DNA from: Pyrenopolyporus hunteri
Lineage: Eukaryota > Ascomycota > Sordariomycetes > Xylariales > Hypoxylaceae
Length of the DNA stretch: 64,000 bases
Assembly: GCA_902806595.1 (NCBI GenBank)
Contig: CADCXC010000003.1
Location: 310,001-374,000 of the forward strand
Direction: 5' to 3'
Each line of letters starts with the position of its first letter. Positions within the stretch are counted from its first letter, which is position 1. This document shows, in pieces, positions 11,207 to 23,105 of the stretch. The notes under the pieces were generated by a model. It had not been told where the DNA came from and ran no database searches. It saw nothing but the letters and a program-made list of their open reading frames with translations. Position numbers and translations under genes: made by a program.

Positions 11207-12139
11207 ATCGTACCGTATTGCTTGGATGGGATGGGTTTGAAGCTAGGACTTAGAATACGACATATAGATCTATGTATGAACGGGATTAATAGAATGAGGA
11301 TTCGACTTTGAGAATTGCACTGGGGTTATATGATGGAGTGCGGATCGTACAAACTCTCACATAAGGGAAGAGATGACGAACATGAAGGATCATTTTGCCT
11401 CTTGAGATGTTTAGTTCGATGTTGTAGAAGTTGTAGAAGTTGTAGTCAAGGTCCCGATGAAAAATGTATGCCGTGTAGGTAGGTACACATGTATCTAGGT
11501 ACTTGCTCTTACGCTTATGCAGAGAGGTAGATAATGTGGTCTGTGCACAAAACCTAAACCCCAGAAGAGGTACATATTTAGGTACCTAGGTAGGTACCTA
11601 GGTACGTACATGTATATATGCGCAGGTAACGGCGAGTACGTACCCTATTCCGATACCCCTTGCAGCAAGCAGCTCCTGCCAGTGGTCAAGAAAGGGAAAG
11701 GGCAGAAAAGTCGCGTCCCGGATTTGTTGAAGCTTCGTCAAAAATTAATTTGTTCCTGGATTCATTCTTCAGTCGATCCCGTCGCCCTTTGCTATCCACA
11801 TTGGCCCACCGCCGCCACGATATGCTTCTTGGACTTACGAATTTACCCGACCAAGCCTTCCTCTCATAAACCGTACCCACTCGCTATTTATTTTATCGTA
11901 ATAGGTAATACCCCTGGGGTTAAGTCCATACGGGCTTAAGTAGGTCGGTGCTTAGCTCGGCCACGACAAACAGGATACCTAACACCCGACTCCGACTTTG
12001 TAACGCGCAGGTCTGCAACGAGAAACGTCCAACGCCGAGGATTCAGAGGTTACGGATCAAGACGGCCAAGGGTCAAGGCAAAAAGGGGAGACCGGAGCGG
12101 ACAGGCAGAAATAGAGCTGCTTAGACGTCCAAGCCCACA
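11207..12139. other. Intergenic region with ACCTAGGTAGGT-type repeats
   Basis: Holds short self-complementary arrays (about 11480-11510 and 11575-11608) and a triplet GTTGTAGAA repeat near 11422. The final ~140 bases are probably the Arp1 promoter and 5' UTR. No coding frame supported. Confidence 0.5.
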
Positions 12140-13422
12140 ATGACAGACTCCCTCCACAACGCGCCCATTGTTCTGGACAATGGCTCGGGCACCATCCGCG
12201 CCGGTTTCGCTGGAGACGATTTACCTAAATGCTACTTCCCTTCTTTCGTCGGCCGGCCAAAGCACCTGCGCGTGCTGGCCGGCGCCCTGGAAGGTGAAGT
12301 ATTCATCGGTCAGAAGGCGGCGACAGAGCTGAGAGGACTCCTCAAGATCAGATATCCCCTAGAGCACGGCATAGTCACGGATTGGGATGACATGGAGAAG
12401 ATATGGGAATATGTCTACAGTGAGGGGCTCAAGACCATGAGCGAGGAGGTATGAACCTATACCTATATACCAAAACCCTTATTCTGCCCCGACACCACGG
12501 ACTAATACGTCCTCTCTACCAGCATCCCGTCCTGTTAACCGAACCCCCGCTGAATCCGCGAGCGAACCGCGACACGGCCGCCCAGATCCTCTTTGAGACT
12601 TTCAACGTCCCCGCCCTATACACATCCATCCAAGCTGTCCTTTCCCTCTACGCTAGCGGGCGCACAACGGGTTGCGTGTTAGATTCCGGCGACGGCGTCT
12701 CCCACGCGGTGCCTGTCTATGAGGGCTTTGCGATTCCCTCTTCCATGCGCCGTATTGATGTCGCCGGTCGCGACGTCACCGAGTACATGCAGACACTTCT
12801 GCGCAAGAGCGGTTACGTCTTCCACACGAGCGCCGAGAAAGAAGTTGTGCGGTTGATCAAAGAGTCCGTGTCGTACGTGGCCATAAACCCGAAGCAGGAG
12901 GAGAAAGAATGGCAGAGCACCAAGCTAGATCATGGCAAGACGGCCGAGTACATCCTGCCTGACGGTAACCGCTTGCGTGTGGGCCAAGAACGTTTCCGCG
13001 CCCCGGAGATCCTCTTCGATCCCGAAATCATCGGCCTCGAGTACCCTGGCATCCAACAAATCGTTACAGATGCCATAAATCGGACGGACCTTGACTTGCG
13101 TAAGGCACTTTACGCCAATATCGTGCTCTCTGGTGGTAGTACTCTAACCAAGGGGTTTGGCGACCGGCTACTGAGCGAAGTGAAAAAGCTCGCTGTCAAG
13201 GACATGCGGATCAAGATCTTCGCCCCGCCCGAGCGCAAGTACTCGACCTGGATTGGGGGTAGCATTCTGGCGGGTTTAAGCACATTCAGAAAGGTATGCT
13301 TACCGTACTTCCGGTCTAATTAACTACCTAATGATGGCGGGTTGCTAATACGAAAATAGATGTGGGTTAGTATCGACGACTGGCACGAGGACCCAGATAT
13401 CATCCACAAGAAACTGACATAA
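12140..13422 (+). CDS. Actin-related protein Arp1 (centractin), dynactin filament subunit
   Basis: Exons 12140..12448, 12523..13293 and 13360..13422; introns of 74 and 66 nt start GTATG and end CAG or TAG. The product has 380 residues, the usual Arp1 length. The actin fold nucleotide motifs are all present: phosphate 1 (LDNGSGTIRAGFAGDD), phosphate 2 (VLDSGDGVSHAVPVYEG) and the adenosine loop (NIVLSGGSTLTKGFGDRL), followed by PPERKYSTWIGGSILAGL. The C-terminal end SIDDWHEDPDIIHKKLT differs from conventional actin, which ends KCF, and matches centractin. Arp1 forms the short filament at the base of dynactin that couples dynein to cargo; in Neurospora the gene is ro-4. Constitutive housekeeping gene. 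Confidence 0.93.
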
Positions 13423-14744
13423 ACATCCAAACTCCATCCTCTTATTATGTTTTATCAAAGAAAACTAGACGGAGTCTAAGAAACGCCCCAAAAAACGCGA
13501 GAGCCCGAATCGGGAAGAAGGGGATCGACCGGTTACGAGTGTCAATGACCCCTAATCCGAACGGAATAGGCACAATAGCGAAGGAGATTACACAGGGAGT
13601 GGCGCAAGCGCCGCTCGATTACCTACTCATCCGCACTTACGGTTCTCGAGCGATGTAGCGTTCCATACGATTGCGGCATAGTCTCAGGCGTTTCGCTCAT
13701 AAAATTTGTTCTCGCAATGTTTGACAGACAGAGGGTTAGCGGAAGGAAAGGGAGAGGAAGCAGGCGGCTTGTGTGTCAGATTATTGGCGGAATACCTAAG
13801 TCATCTATGTAGATGAATGATACCCAGACGTTGAAGATCATAATGAGATAATGATGATATACGTACGCGTTACGTGACTGTGACGGCGTAGGTACAGGTT
13901 GCGTTCGAACCTAGGTAGGTACCTAACTAGGTCGTTATCGGCATGGCGCGCGCATTATATTTCTTTTTGACACAGGACGCAATCAGAGCAGCTCTCAAGA
14001 CAGTAACACGATTCATACGCCATAGACTCAAAATTAAGCATCAAACCGTTGTATGTAGTTCTTTATTCTCGGTAGCCTCATATTAGCTACCCACCTATTC
14101 CGGCTGAAAAAAATGCTACAGATACGCCCTCGTTTCTAAGGTAGAACCTCAAAAGAATAATCCATTCGGCCGGTAATCTATCGCTGCTGGGGGGTATATA
14201 ACACTCGTGAAAAATTCACCAGAAACAAACGCCCGCCGTTGGTATCGGAATTGGTAATTGGTAGGTATAGTCTGTTTCAACCCATTCCCTTTCCCATTCC
14301 CATTCCCTTTCGTCCCGGAGTCTGCCAGCCGGAGGGGGAAAAGTAAAAGTCGATACGCCGACCTGTTATCCGCCGTCTTACCGGAGTGTTGCGGGTGTAC
14401 GTTAGGATAGGGACCTAATACGTTGACGTTTTCGACATCCTTAGCTTGTTTCCCCGTAGCACCAAATCATTGAGCTTTCTGTTTGCTCTGAGGCCCCAAA
14501 AAATTTTAGTCATATCCTCTCGTTTGTTTATTTTTCCCTTACTCCTCGACTTAATTCCTTGCCCAGAAGGATCATGACGATGACGATGCCCAAAACTCCG
14601 ATTCGCCGTGCTTTAACGTTGTTGAAATAGAAGATGCTGTGGTATTTGTAGAGTGATGTGATGTGATGTGATGTGATGCAATGTGCTCAAGGCAACGCCA
14701 TCGTTCAAACTGATTTCTCAGTTTTCAGGTGCAACTGCTACGAC
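13423..14744. other. Intergenic region (1.3 kb)
   Basis: Convergent 3' region of the Arp1 and DUF3602 genes. It contains an ACCTAGGTAGGTACCTA block near 13910, a CCCATTCCCATTCCC run near 14290 and a GATGT pentamer repeat near 14652. No coding frame supported. Confidence 0.5.
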
Positions 14745-15167
14745 TTAGTGTCGGTGGCTCAGGCGGCTCCAGATATTGGAAAGGCTACCTGAGCTGCTTG
14801 AGCTGTGTTGGCTCGAAGCATCACTCCCCTTGCGGCCGGTACCCACCGCACCGGCGGCGTAGATGTTTCCGGCACCGCCCCGGCCGACATACGCGACAGG
14901 TTTCTGCGCGATGTGGCTCTGATGAGCGAATTCCTCGTCGAACGACAACACAGGCTTCTCAGAGGAGACGTGGGCGTTGCCTGCCCCTCCTCGCCCAGAG
15001 TGGAAGCGTGCTGTGGTTTGTGGTATTGTCGCCGGCTTCGTCGCGACGCCGGAAGAGGGAGTGGTGGCCGGGGCACGAAAGTAGTTACCTGCGCCTCCCC
15101 GTCCAGAGTGGGTGTACGAGTTCTTGGGAACGGTTGGGTGAGGCTCGGTGATGGTGTAATTAGGCAT
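14745..15167 (-). CDS. DUF3602 / Par32-like protein with three GRGGAGN motifs
   Basis: A 140-residue, intronless, probably disordered protein. The family signature GRGGAGN occurs three times (residues about 22-28, 58-64 and 95-101), separated by Ser/Thr/Pro-rich linkers; the C-terminus is a Ser-rich stretch ending in NIWSRLSHRH. This repeat defines DUF3602, whose yeast member Par32 is a phosphoprotein that inhibits ammonium transporters when TORC1 is low. A link to nitrogen sensing in this fungus is inference by family. The Ser-rich tail is a likely phosphorylation region. Confidence 0.85.
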   Translation of the reverse strand: MPNYTITEPHPTVPKNSYTHSGRGGAGNYFRAPATTPSSGVATKPATIPQTTARFHSGRGGAGNAHVSSEKPVLSFDEEFAHQSHIAQKPVAYVGRGGAGNIYAAGAVGTGRKGSDASSQHSSSSSGSLSNIWSRLSHRH

Positions 15168-17702
15168 ATTTGTTGTGTCCTCGTTTTTACGCTATTTCGA
15201 CGATGAGGTAGTCGACGTGCTTGTTATATGTGGATCCAAGTAGTCGTGTCCTTGTCAGGCAGTATGATCAATATGTATAGCTGAAGGAGGAATAGTAATC
15301 TGAGGAGCGGTCAATGAGATGGAGGGAAGGGCTCATATACATATTACATCGCGAAGGCTGGGGGACTAAAGCCTTTGTCATAGTTACAGCGCGGCCCTCG
15401 AGAAAGTTCCAGGTTTGCTGCACGTGGCACCAGGACAAGAGTGTAGGGGACAAAGCAGGTCACGATTTGTAACTACGTACTCGATCGCGAAGCGAAGCAA
15501 ATTCCCATCTGGAAAAAATTTTCAAGGCCCCAAGAAAGTGGTATAAGGTACGCGGCGGCCACAAGCGCTTGCGTGAAGCGCTAGGCGAGGTTGCCGGCGC
15601 AGCCTGTGGCGTGGAGAATGAGAATATGGCCCAGGGGGGGATCCGGCCTCGAGCTTGAAAATAGGTCAGACTCCGGCGGACTTGGAATGGAAAATTCATC
15701 GTCTTGGCGTCAAAGTCGTAAGGACAACGTCCCCCTTAGTGGAATCTGGGGTAGCCGCGTGATGGAACCCATTAGCTAGGAATTAGCTAACAGAAGCTCG
15801 CAAAGTTGATCGAGTTACGAAATCGGGGCTTGGGTAGAGGCATCATGAGACCTATAGAGGAGTTTTTTGTACCTAACTATTACCCCATAGTTTGGTCCCT
15901 GGTCGTTCGACAGGGGGGTTTCGTGCAGAATGGGCAAGATGAGCTCCTGGTGGTGCAATTGGCCCGGTTTCTACTTTGGGACAAGCTGGACTTCGGAAGA
16001 CTGGTTGACTGGCGGACTGGCTGACTTGCTTTGGCTGACCCGGCTCTTGTAACGTCATGCCGTGCTACGCCCATACTACGAAATGCAACATAAATAATTG
16101 CGAAGAACCGCCCTGGTCAGCCGGTCCAGCGAGGCCAACCAGGTCAGTCAATCCTCCCAATCCTATCAGTGGTAGTCCACTGCAGGTACGAGCATTTGAT
16201 CGAAAGAGCCGCTATAATCCGTCAGCCAATGAGTCTGCGGCCTGGCCGGGCTGATTCGCTGACAACAGCTGAGATCAATCGAGGGCCGAATCTCGCCATA
16301 TGCCCATAGGCGATTTGCCATGTCCAGCATGTCCAACCTACCTAGGTATGCAACCCGTCCGGCCATGCTGACTTCAGCACTCCATCAGGCGTCTCCGCGT
16401 GGTATTGTTCTGTCGAGGAATTGCAATATTACTGTTTACCAGCTGGAGCGAATTGCCGCGACGGGATGAGCATCTCCGAGGAATGACACCGTACCAGAAA
16501 CTCGACTCCCCTTGGGTGATATGATAGAATTGACGCGAGTACGATTGAAAGCTACGGCTTTAGGACCTCGGCTTTGCCGGGTTAGATCGATCGCCCTTGT
16601 CGATCTGCCGCTGCTAAAAAAAAAGAAGAAAAAAAAAAGCGCATTACATGGCTTCCAAGAGACCACGATAATTACATGCTTCTAGGGAGTATCGTATGTA
16701 GGCGGTACATAGGTAATAATGTTAGCCCAGGTAGGTAGTCCAGCTGACCCTATATAGACACGGGAAACAAGCCTAGCCCTATAGGTTGTTGTCGAATATG
16801 GCCACTATGTATATAGAAAAAGAACGGATCGTGACGTGAAAATTTTAGAGTCCGCTCTCTCGATTTTTATTCTAAATTTCAAGGCGATACGAAGTACATT
16901 AGGTACTTGAATTCCAGCGGATGCTTACCTAAGTATTGTATTGTGCATGTATTTAGTACCTGTTTCGACCAATCAATAAACCCCATATACCGATTTTTTT
17001 ATACTCGATAACATACTACTCGCTAATCAAATGTCGTCCCGCGCAAAATCTTGCTTCTGCCTCTCTCGACTTCATCTCACATTCAGCTACACCTAACCTA
17101 CCTCCCATGATCGGGATCATGTCAATCCATAATGGACATGAAGATTGACAGCGCTATATAGCTACCAGGTATCCGTCTAAGCAAATGACATACCTCTAAG
17201 CAACTAAACGCCTTCATTTCTTCATGCATCGCTTTGGCCATAATTCGACGCCCGGCCTCCTACCAAATCTGAAGGAATCGTTCGTCATTATGGCGAAATT
17301 TGTTCATCCTTCCTAATCCATGCTCCCTTTCAATTCCAACCTCCCAAGTTCACAAGTTTTTCACCGCTAAATAATAGCCTTTCAAAAGCGAAACTAACGC
17401 CCAAATCCTCTACGGGAAGCATAGTATCTTACATCCGTTAACACTTCACATTGGCCTATCCTAATTCCTAGCTAATTCTCAAGGCCAAATTGGGAGGACC
17501 GAGTATCCTGTGCAGCGAAATTCTCGTAATGACGAGCGAAACTGCGAAGTGTTTGGATATTGAATCGGGCAACAAGTGCTGCTTCCGTCTTCATGCGTCC
17601 CTCAACATTTATGGCAGAAAATAAGAAGGATTACTATCCAAGTATTTCGCCCAAGCGAGACTCCACGCACATTTGCATCGTGGTGGATCGCCAGCACGCC
17701 CG
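15168..17702. other. Long intergenic region (2.5 kb), no supported gene
   Basis: The first part is the promoter side of the DUF3602 gene. The rest has only short reading frames without motifs, an A-rich run at 16616-16640, and AT-rich patches near 16800-17000. I found no transposon ends or tRNA-like fold by eye. Confidence 0.45.
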
Positions 17703-18638
17703 TTAGTCGTGCGATTTTGCCCCAGCTGGATTGTTCTGTGTAGGTTGAGCATTGGGCTCAAGAATGGCTTTCCACATACGACAGTCGGACTCGGAAATTT
17801 GAGCCTCGTCGATACCTTGAACTCCGCCCGCTTGGGCTCCTTCGGGAGACTGAATGGAGCTCTTTGTCACCTCCGCTTCTCCCCGTGCTGCTAGCTCTAT
17901 CAGGAATTCCGTGAACCCTGGGTATATGCGCGAGTACCTTCCTCCCACAGACTGTTCCAAGACGATCCATCTCGACCATGTTTTCATCGTCGCCAGAGGG
18001 GAAACGCCTCCGAAATGCTTGGCATAGTGCTGAGAGGCTTCTTGCCTAACATCGTCGGACAAGACCACATGGGATAGTAGAGGCTCCCAGAATTCCGCTA
18101 GTCGACGGCTCTCTTCGGGCGCGATAAGACACACTCGATCTAGCCTCTCTATTCTCAGCGTCCGCACTGACTGCAGAAGGGGCTCGATGTATCCTATTTC
18201 CTCGATGGCCTTGCCGGCCGCGGCCTTTCCGATGATGCACTCAACAAGCGTCCTCATTTCGGGGCCTTTATCATTCCACCCAACGTTTTTGAAATCAAAG
18301 AATTGCAAGCCCGGCTCCCTATGCGTGAAGAACTCCAACCCGTCGTTAAGCCGAAGAAAGGCCTTGTAGTCGTTTGGCAGATTACGATTGCCAAGAACTT
18401 GCAGTAGAGCGAAGACATTCGCGGCGGACGAGCCATGTCGTCGTTTCCAGTCATCCACGGAGCGTTTTTGCATATAGTCTTTGCCGATCCCGGTTCTAAT
18501 AGTGCTTAGGACTGCCGCCATGTCGGCGATATGACGCGGATCCTGTGCGCGAAGACGACCCTCCATAGGTGCTAGCTTCCCAAAAAATAGGTGGACCGAA
18601 ACCACGAAAACGATAGTAATAATCACAGGAATAAGCAT
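17703..18638 (-). CDS. Membrane-anchored SMI1/KNR4 (SUKH)-like protein
   Basis: Intronless, 311 residues from the ATG at 18638 (an upstream in-frame TTG is not used). An N-terminal hydrophobic helix (LIPVIITIVFVVSVHLFF, residues 2-19) looks like a signal anchor. The central segment LPNDYKAFLRLNDGLEFF followed by FFDFKNVGWND matches the start of the SMI1/KNR4 fold, where [LI]P.[DE][YF]..FL...NG is typical. Yeast Smi1/Knr4 acts in cell wall signalling, and fungal paralogues are numerous and mostly uncharacterised. The C-terminal 40 residues are low complexity. The anchor with a cytosolic- or lumen-facing SUKH-like domain is unusual for the founding member. Function unknown. Confidence 0.68.
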   Translation of the reverse strand: MLIPVIITIVFVVSVHLFFGKLAPMEGRLRAQDPRHIADMAAVLSTIRTGIGKDYMQKRSVDDWKRRHGSSAANVFALLQVLGNRNLPNDYKAFLRLNDGLEFFTHREPGLQFFDFKNVGWNDKGPEMRTLVECIIGKAAAGKAIEEIGYIEPLLQSVRTLRIERLDRVCLIAPEESRRLAEFWEPLLSHVVLSDDVRQEASQHYAKHFGGVSPLATMKTWSRWIVLEQSVGGRYSRIYPGFTEFLIELAARGEAEVTKSSIQSPEGAQAGGVQGIDEAQISESDCRMWKAILEPNAQPTQNNPAGAKSHD

Positions 18639-19613
18639 CCAGACCAATAACTAGGACAATAGCAAGACTTCATTCGTTAATCACTGTTCGCAGCAATAGG
18701 AGGTCACCCAAACAGCCCTCAGGCTTTCGACGTTTCCTATCCTCTATAAATATAGGTAGGTCCTTATTCTAAGATAATGACTCCTGGAAGCTTCTCTAGA
18801 GCTACCTAAATATTCTGGTTTAAAATTCGGCGTTGTTCTAGTTAGTGGAGAAAAGATGTTGATATGAATCCTAAAGTACTTTCGAACATACTCTCTCCTA
18901 AACATGCACCTCAACATGCATGTTTAAGACATACCTACTGTCTCACTCTATAGGAGGGAAGCACGTCGAAGTAAGATTACGCGAGTTTCTTCTGTCACGA
19001 CTCCACGGTCGCCGCTGCTACAAGCTGATAATTGAATGCGATCCTGAGTTGCCGCTGATCTCGAGTAAAAAAGCTAATGATTCCGAAGGGAGTTATCTAA
19101 TTGTTAAATGACTTCCGATGGCTACATGGAGCGTGGGTTTTCCCCTGTTTTGTAGACTACGAAATCGTAAACGGCGTTATAAGCCCTGCAATTACAGGGA
19201 GTAAGTTGGCCTTTTACAGTGGGTATATAAATATGTTATAGCGCACGCTCGTCATAAAAGTTTGGATTGACCATCGTCGTTCCTTCGAATCGGCTGTTCA
19301 GCGGGATTTCACATACTATCGTCGCAAACTATCATGAGCAATTAGAACTAGGTAAATTAGGTAAATGAAATAAATCGGCTATTTGGGAATAAAAAGGTCA
19401 TTGGATAGTAAACTTACGTCGATACACTCACTATTGTGGCGAAGCTCTGAGGAAGCTGATTCAACGAATAGATGCGCATAATATTGGGGCGGGGTATGAC
19501 TTCGTCCACCATGCGTAGCCTCGCGACATGATTCTGTCCGTGCCTAAATCCATAATATCATCAGAAGATGCCTTCACGTGCGAAAACGCCATTCTTTGCA
19601 TGACCATCCGAAC
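18639..19613. other. Divergent intergenic region
   Basis: Lies between the starts of the SMI1-like gene (minus) and the NLR gene (plus). Around 19155-19250 it carries a short AT-rich segment (TATAAGCCCTGCAATTACAGGG) resembling the inner arms of the inverted-repeat element at 23.1-23.7 kb. No coding frame. Confidence 0.45.
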
Positions 19614-22319
19614 ATGGAAGCCTTAGCGGCGTTTGGTCTGGCGGCTAATATTGCACAGTTCGTTGTCATTGCCGGCCAGACTATTGACAAAACCATCAAA
19701 CTCTCGACCAGCAAAAAGACTCTTCTGGAGGAGAATGCAGACTTGGAACTGATAGTCCAGAATTTCGTTAGCGCTGCCAACACAATACAGCAAGCGGACT
19801 CGCCGGTCCTAGCAGAGGATGAGAAACTTAAAGTGTTCGTTGAAGGCGCAAGGCGTATAGCAGCCGATATCCAAGCAAAATTTGATAGTATCAAGGCCCG
19901 AAGAGCAAAGAAGAGACGTTCGGAGCAGTTATTCGCGACCTTCAAGGAGCTGAGGATGAAAGATGAGCTGAGCTCGCTAAACGGCCGACTAGCTGCTTTT
20001 CGTAGCGAGATCACTTTGCACATCAACTTGAAACTCCTGTAAGTTTAACTTCGTCTGGGCTTCATGTTGGACGCTCGATGGGCTTACACAAGCAGAGATC
20101 ATCAAGAACAGATAAGACACAATCTGAACGGTAACACGGAGAGCAATCATGAATATAAGCTCCGTATTGAACAGCAATTGAGCGTCCTCATAGCAAAGAT
20201 CGACTCTCTCACAATTACCCTGCCCGGTGATGGTTACGAGCACGTCAAGGTTTGGGAAGGGAAATCGGGGGAACTCGAGGACCTTGTAAAAGACTTCCAT
20301 TCCTGGCATCCTAAGATACTAGATTTCCAGAAAACCCAAAGAGTTGTCAGCGACTTGGAGTTCAGCCAAATCGAGGAACGACGAAATACGATTCCAGACG
20401 CACATAAGGATACTTACAGATGGGTGTTCGATGGCGAAGTTGCCAACCTGAAGACTTGGCTTACGACGGAAAACGCCCCCGTATATTGGATAACTGGGAA
20501 TGCAGGTTCTGGAAAGTCTACTTTGATGAAATACATCCGTGAACAACCTCGGCTACAGGCTCGACTAAGAAGTTGGGTTCGGGATCGTAGGCTCCACGTT
20601 GCTTCCCACTTCTTCTGGAGTGCGGGTACACCAATGCAGCAGTCACAAGAAGGCCTTCTTCGGACATTGCTTTTCCAGATATTGCTAGAACGCCCAGATC
20701 TGGTGTCCCGTCTCTTCCCAGCGCGTTATAACCGGTCGCTGAGCCGCCCAGAGGTCTCCGGTACGCTAAGATGGACAACAAAAGAGCTTCTTGATGCACT
20801 TATTTCCCTCCCTTCGGCCGTGGGTCCTGACTGCCTTTTCATTTTCATCGACGGCCTCGACGAATACAGCGGGGAACACGACACGCTATTGGAGATAATT
20901 AAATCTCTTGGAAACGCGTCAAATGTTAAGTTATGCGTTTCCAGCCGCCCCTGGCTTGACTTCATCGACGCGTTCGAAGATAACCCTTGGAAGTTGTATT
21001 TGCAGGATCTGACGAGCTCCGATATCGAAATGTACGTCCGCGACAGCCTCGGATCTCATTCCAGATTCAAGAAGATGAGCGTCCGGGATGAGTACGCCGC
21101 CCAGGACCTTATGAGAAAAATTACTACGAGAGCTCAAGGCGTATTTCTCTGGGTTTACCTAGTCGTGAAATCCATGATCAGGGGCCTTATCAATGCGGAC
21201 AGTTTGAGGGACTTGCACCGCAGGTTAGATGACTTGCCCCAGCAACTGGAAGACTTCTTCGACCGAATACTAGCTTCTATCGATGACTTCTATAAAACCC
21301 GGACTGCTAGGGTTTTTCTTGTCCTGGCTCACGCGCGAACGCCCATGACCCTCATTTCCTTCTACTTTCTCGACCGGGAAGAAGGGCTTCCATTCGATCC
21401 GGAGTCATTCCTCCAGGAATGGCCGGACGTGAACGAAGCGGAATTAGAGGTCCTGACGAATAAGAAGAGGCAGCTAATTGCTCAATGCAAGGACTTGATA
21501 CAAATAATCGAGCGACCGGAAGATCCCATCATGTTCAACTTCACAGCTAGCTTCCTACATCGCACAGTTATTGACTTCATCAGTCAACCTCGGGTCCGCG
21601 AGAGGCTTGTTAACGATGCCGGAGTGAGTTTTAGTCCCGCGAAAACGCTGTTCGAAACCAACGCCAGGCAATTCCAGTCGTTGATCCATCTGTTACCCCG
21701 GGTCTACCTTCAACCCTATTTGCGCAACTGGTTCCTTGCCTCCATCTATTATGCTCGTGAGGTCGAGGTCTCGCTTGGAAAATCGGAAGCGGAACAGCTA
21801 GATCAGATGGCTCAATCCCTTATCAACTACTTGGAAGTCAGAAGTATGACAAGCTATACATTCCGTAGAGCCATTTCCAAGCTATTCGAGGGCCAGGCCG
21901 GCCTCGAGAAGCTTTCCTCTTACGACTCGTTTCTGGACCTAATGAGTAGGTGTGGGTTATCTCTCTATACCAATGAAAAGATCGAGGATCGTTCGCGGGA
22001 ATCCTTATGGATACTGCTACGGTCTCTTAGACCGACAAATTATATCGAACAAGCTTCAAGTTTCAGTATTGAGATAGTTCCTAGCGAAGACCGGGAACGA
22101 CGGAGTCCGACTACGGTTCCGGGCCAGCAATCCTATAGTAACACCTATCATATGTTCACGGCGGCGGAGGAGGAAATATTGAACCAAATACAGAAGGACA
22201 TGGACGACGAAAGACCGGCTGAACAACATGAATGTATTACCTTTGAAACGTATTCCGAGCCTCGGCCGCGTTTAAAGCCAGGGCTGCTTAAAAGATTGCG
22301 ATGGAAGCTGTTACGTTGA
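19614..22319 (+). CDS. STAND/NLR-type P-loop NTPase with SesA/HeLo-like N-terminal domain
   Basis: Exons 19614..20038 and 20096..22319, with a 57-nt intron (GTAAGT to GCAG) that joins LKLL to DHQEQ in frame; 882 residues. The N-terminus (MEALAAFGLAANIAQFVVIAG) and the helical ~130 residues after it match the N-terminal helical domains of fungal NLR proteins. The NTPase core shows Walker A (GNAGSGKST, about residue 275), Walker B (LFIFIDGLDEY, about 390), and sensor VSSRPW. A winged-helix/helical region and a C-terminal domain follow. I see no ankyrin, TPR or WD40 repeats. Fungal NLRs control heterokaryon incompatibility and other programmed cell-death responses. The start is the ATG after a GTG-initiated extension. 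Confidence 0.85.
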
Positions 22320-23099
22320 ACAGTACTCACGCAGATATCATGACTTCTCTGCACTCTCCTTTCGGAGAACTATTTCCCTATTCCCCCATTCTCGGCTCAT
22401 AGATGATATATATATATTGAGAATATGACACATTCTACCTAACTGCAATTCATTGACCTAAAGCCCCTCTCGATGGCTGTGGCTAAACGTAGAGGTTCTG
22501 GTGTCGCCTACTTTTCTAAACGCCTAGTGCTGAGTGCCATAATTTCCTGCTCCTTTAACCCTAAAATGTTGGGTCTGACTTCGAAAGAGCGGGAACATGA
22601 GTTATGCAAACCCTACGCCTTGACTGGCTACCTAGGTAGGTAGGTGGTAAGTTAAGTAGACGCCCCCCACCAATCCCTTTATGACACATGTATTGTGTAT
22701 ATAGAGTAGATAGTTGAGCCAATCCAAAATCTTAACTGTACGGACAATATTGTGTTTGGGGCCTACCACATACGAGTTGTAGCATGCCTAGGGAGTTCCA
22801 TGGGGGTCCTAGGTAATAAGATATAGGTCCACTATTTGCTGGCTGTAGGGGGGTTTGGAAGGATACGGTAGGGGCAGGATTACGATTAGCGCTGTGGTTT
22901 CTGGGCGTCGGGGGTCCGCGTAACTTTCAGCGCTCTACCTTGCTCACCTCGGAAGCAAGCGGGGATGGGTTCGCTATATATAGGTAGGTAGGTACTGGGT
23001 AGGTGCCTATATACACTAGACGAAATTTTGAGTAGGTACCTACCTACCTACCTAGTGCCACTGTCTGGGACCTTGCTTGGCCCCAAGCCCCGCGACGGA
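22320..23099. other. Intergenic region rich in TAGGTAGG motifs
   Basis: Several self-complementary arrays occur (about 22628-22648, 22977-23000, 23032-23055). No coding frame. It ends at the target duplication of the neighbouring inverted-repeat element. Confidence 0.5.
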
Positions 23100-23105
23100 G
23101 CACTA

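Noticed and set aside
13890..13925. tRNA TPsiC-like GTTCGAAC
   Set aside because: No acceptor stem, anticodon arm or RNA polymerase III A box could be matched around it; no tRNA was supportable anywhere in the window.
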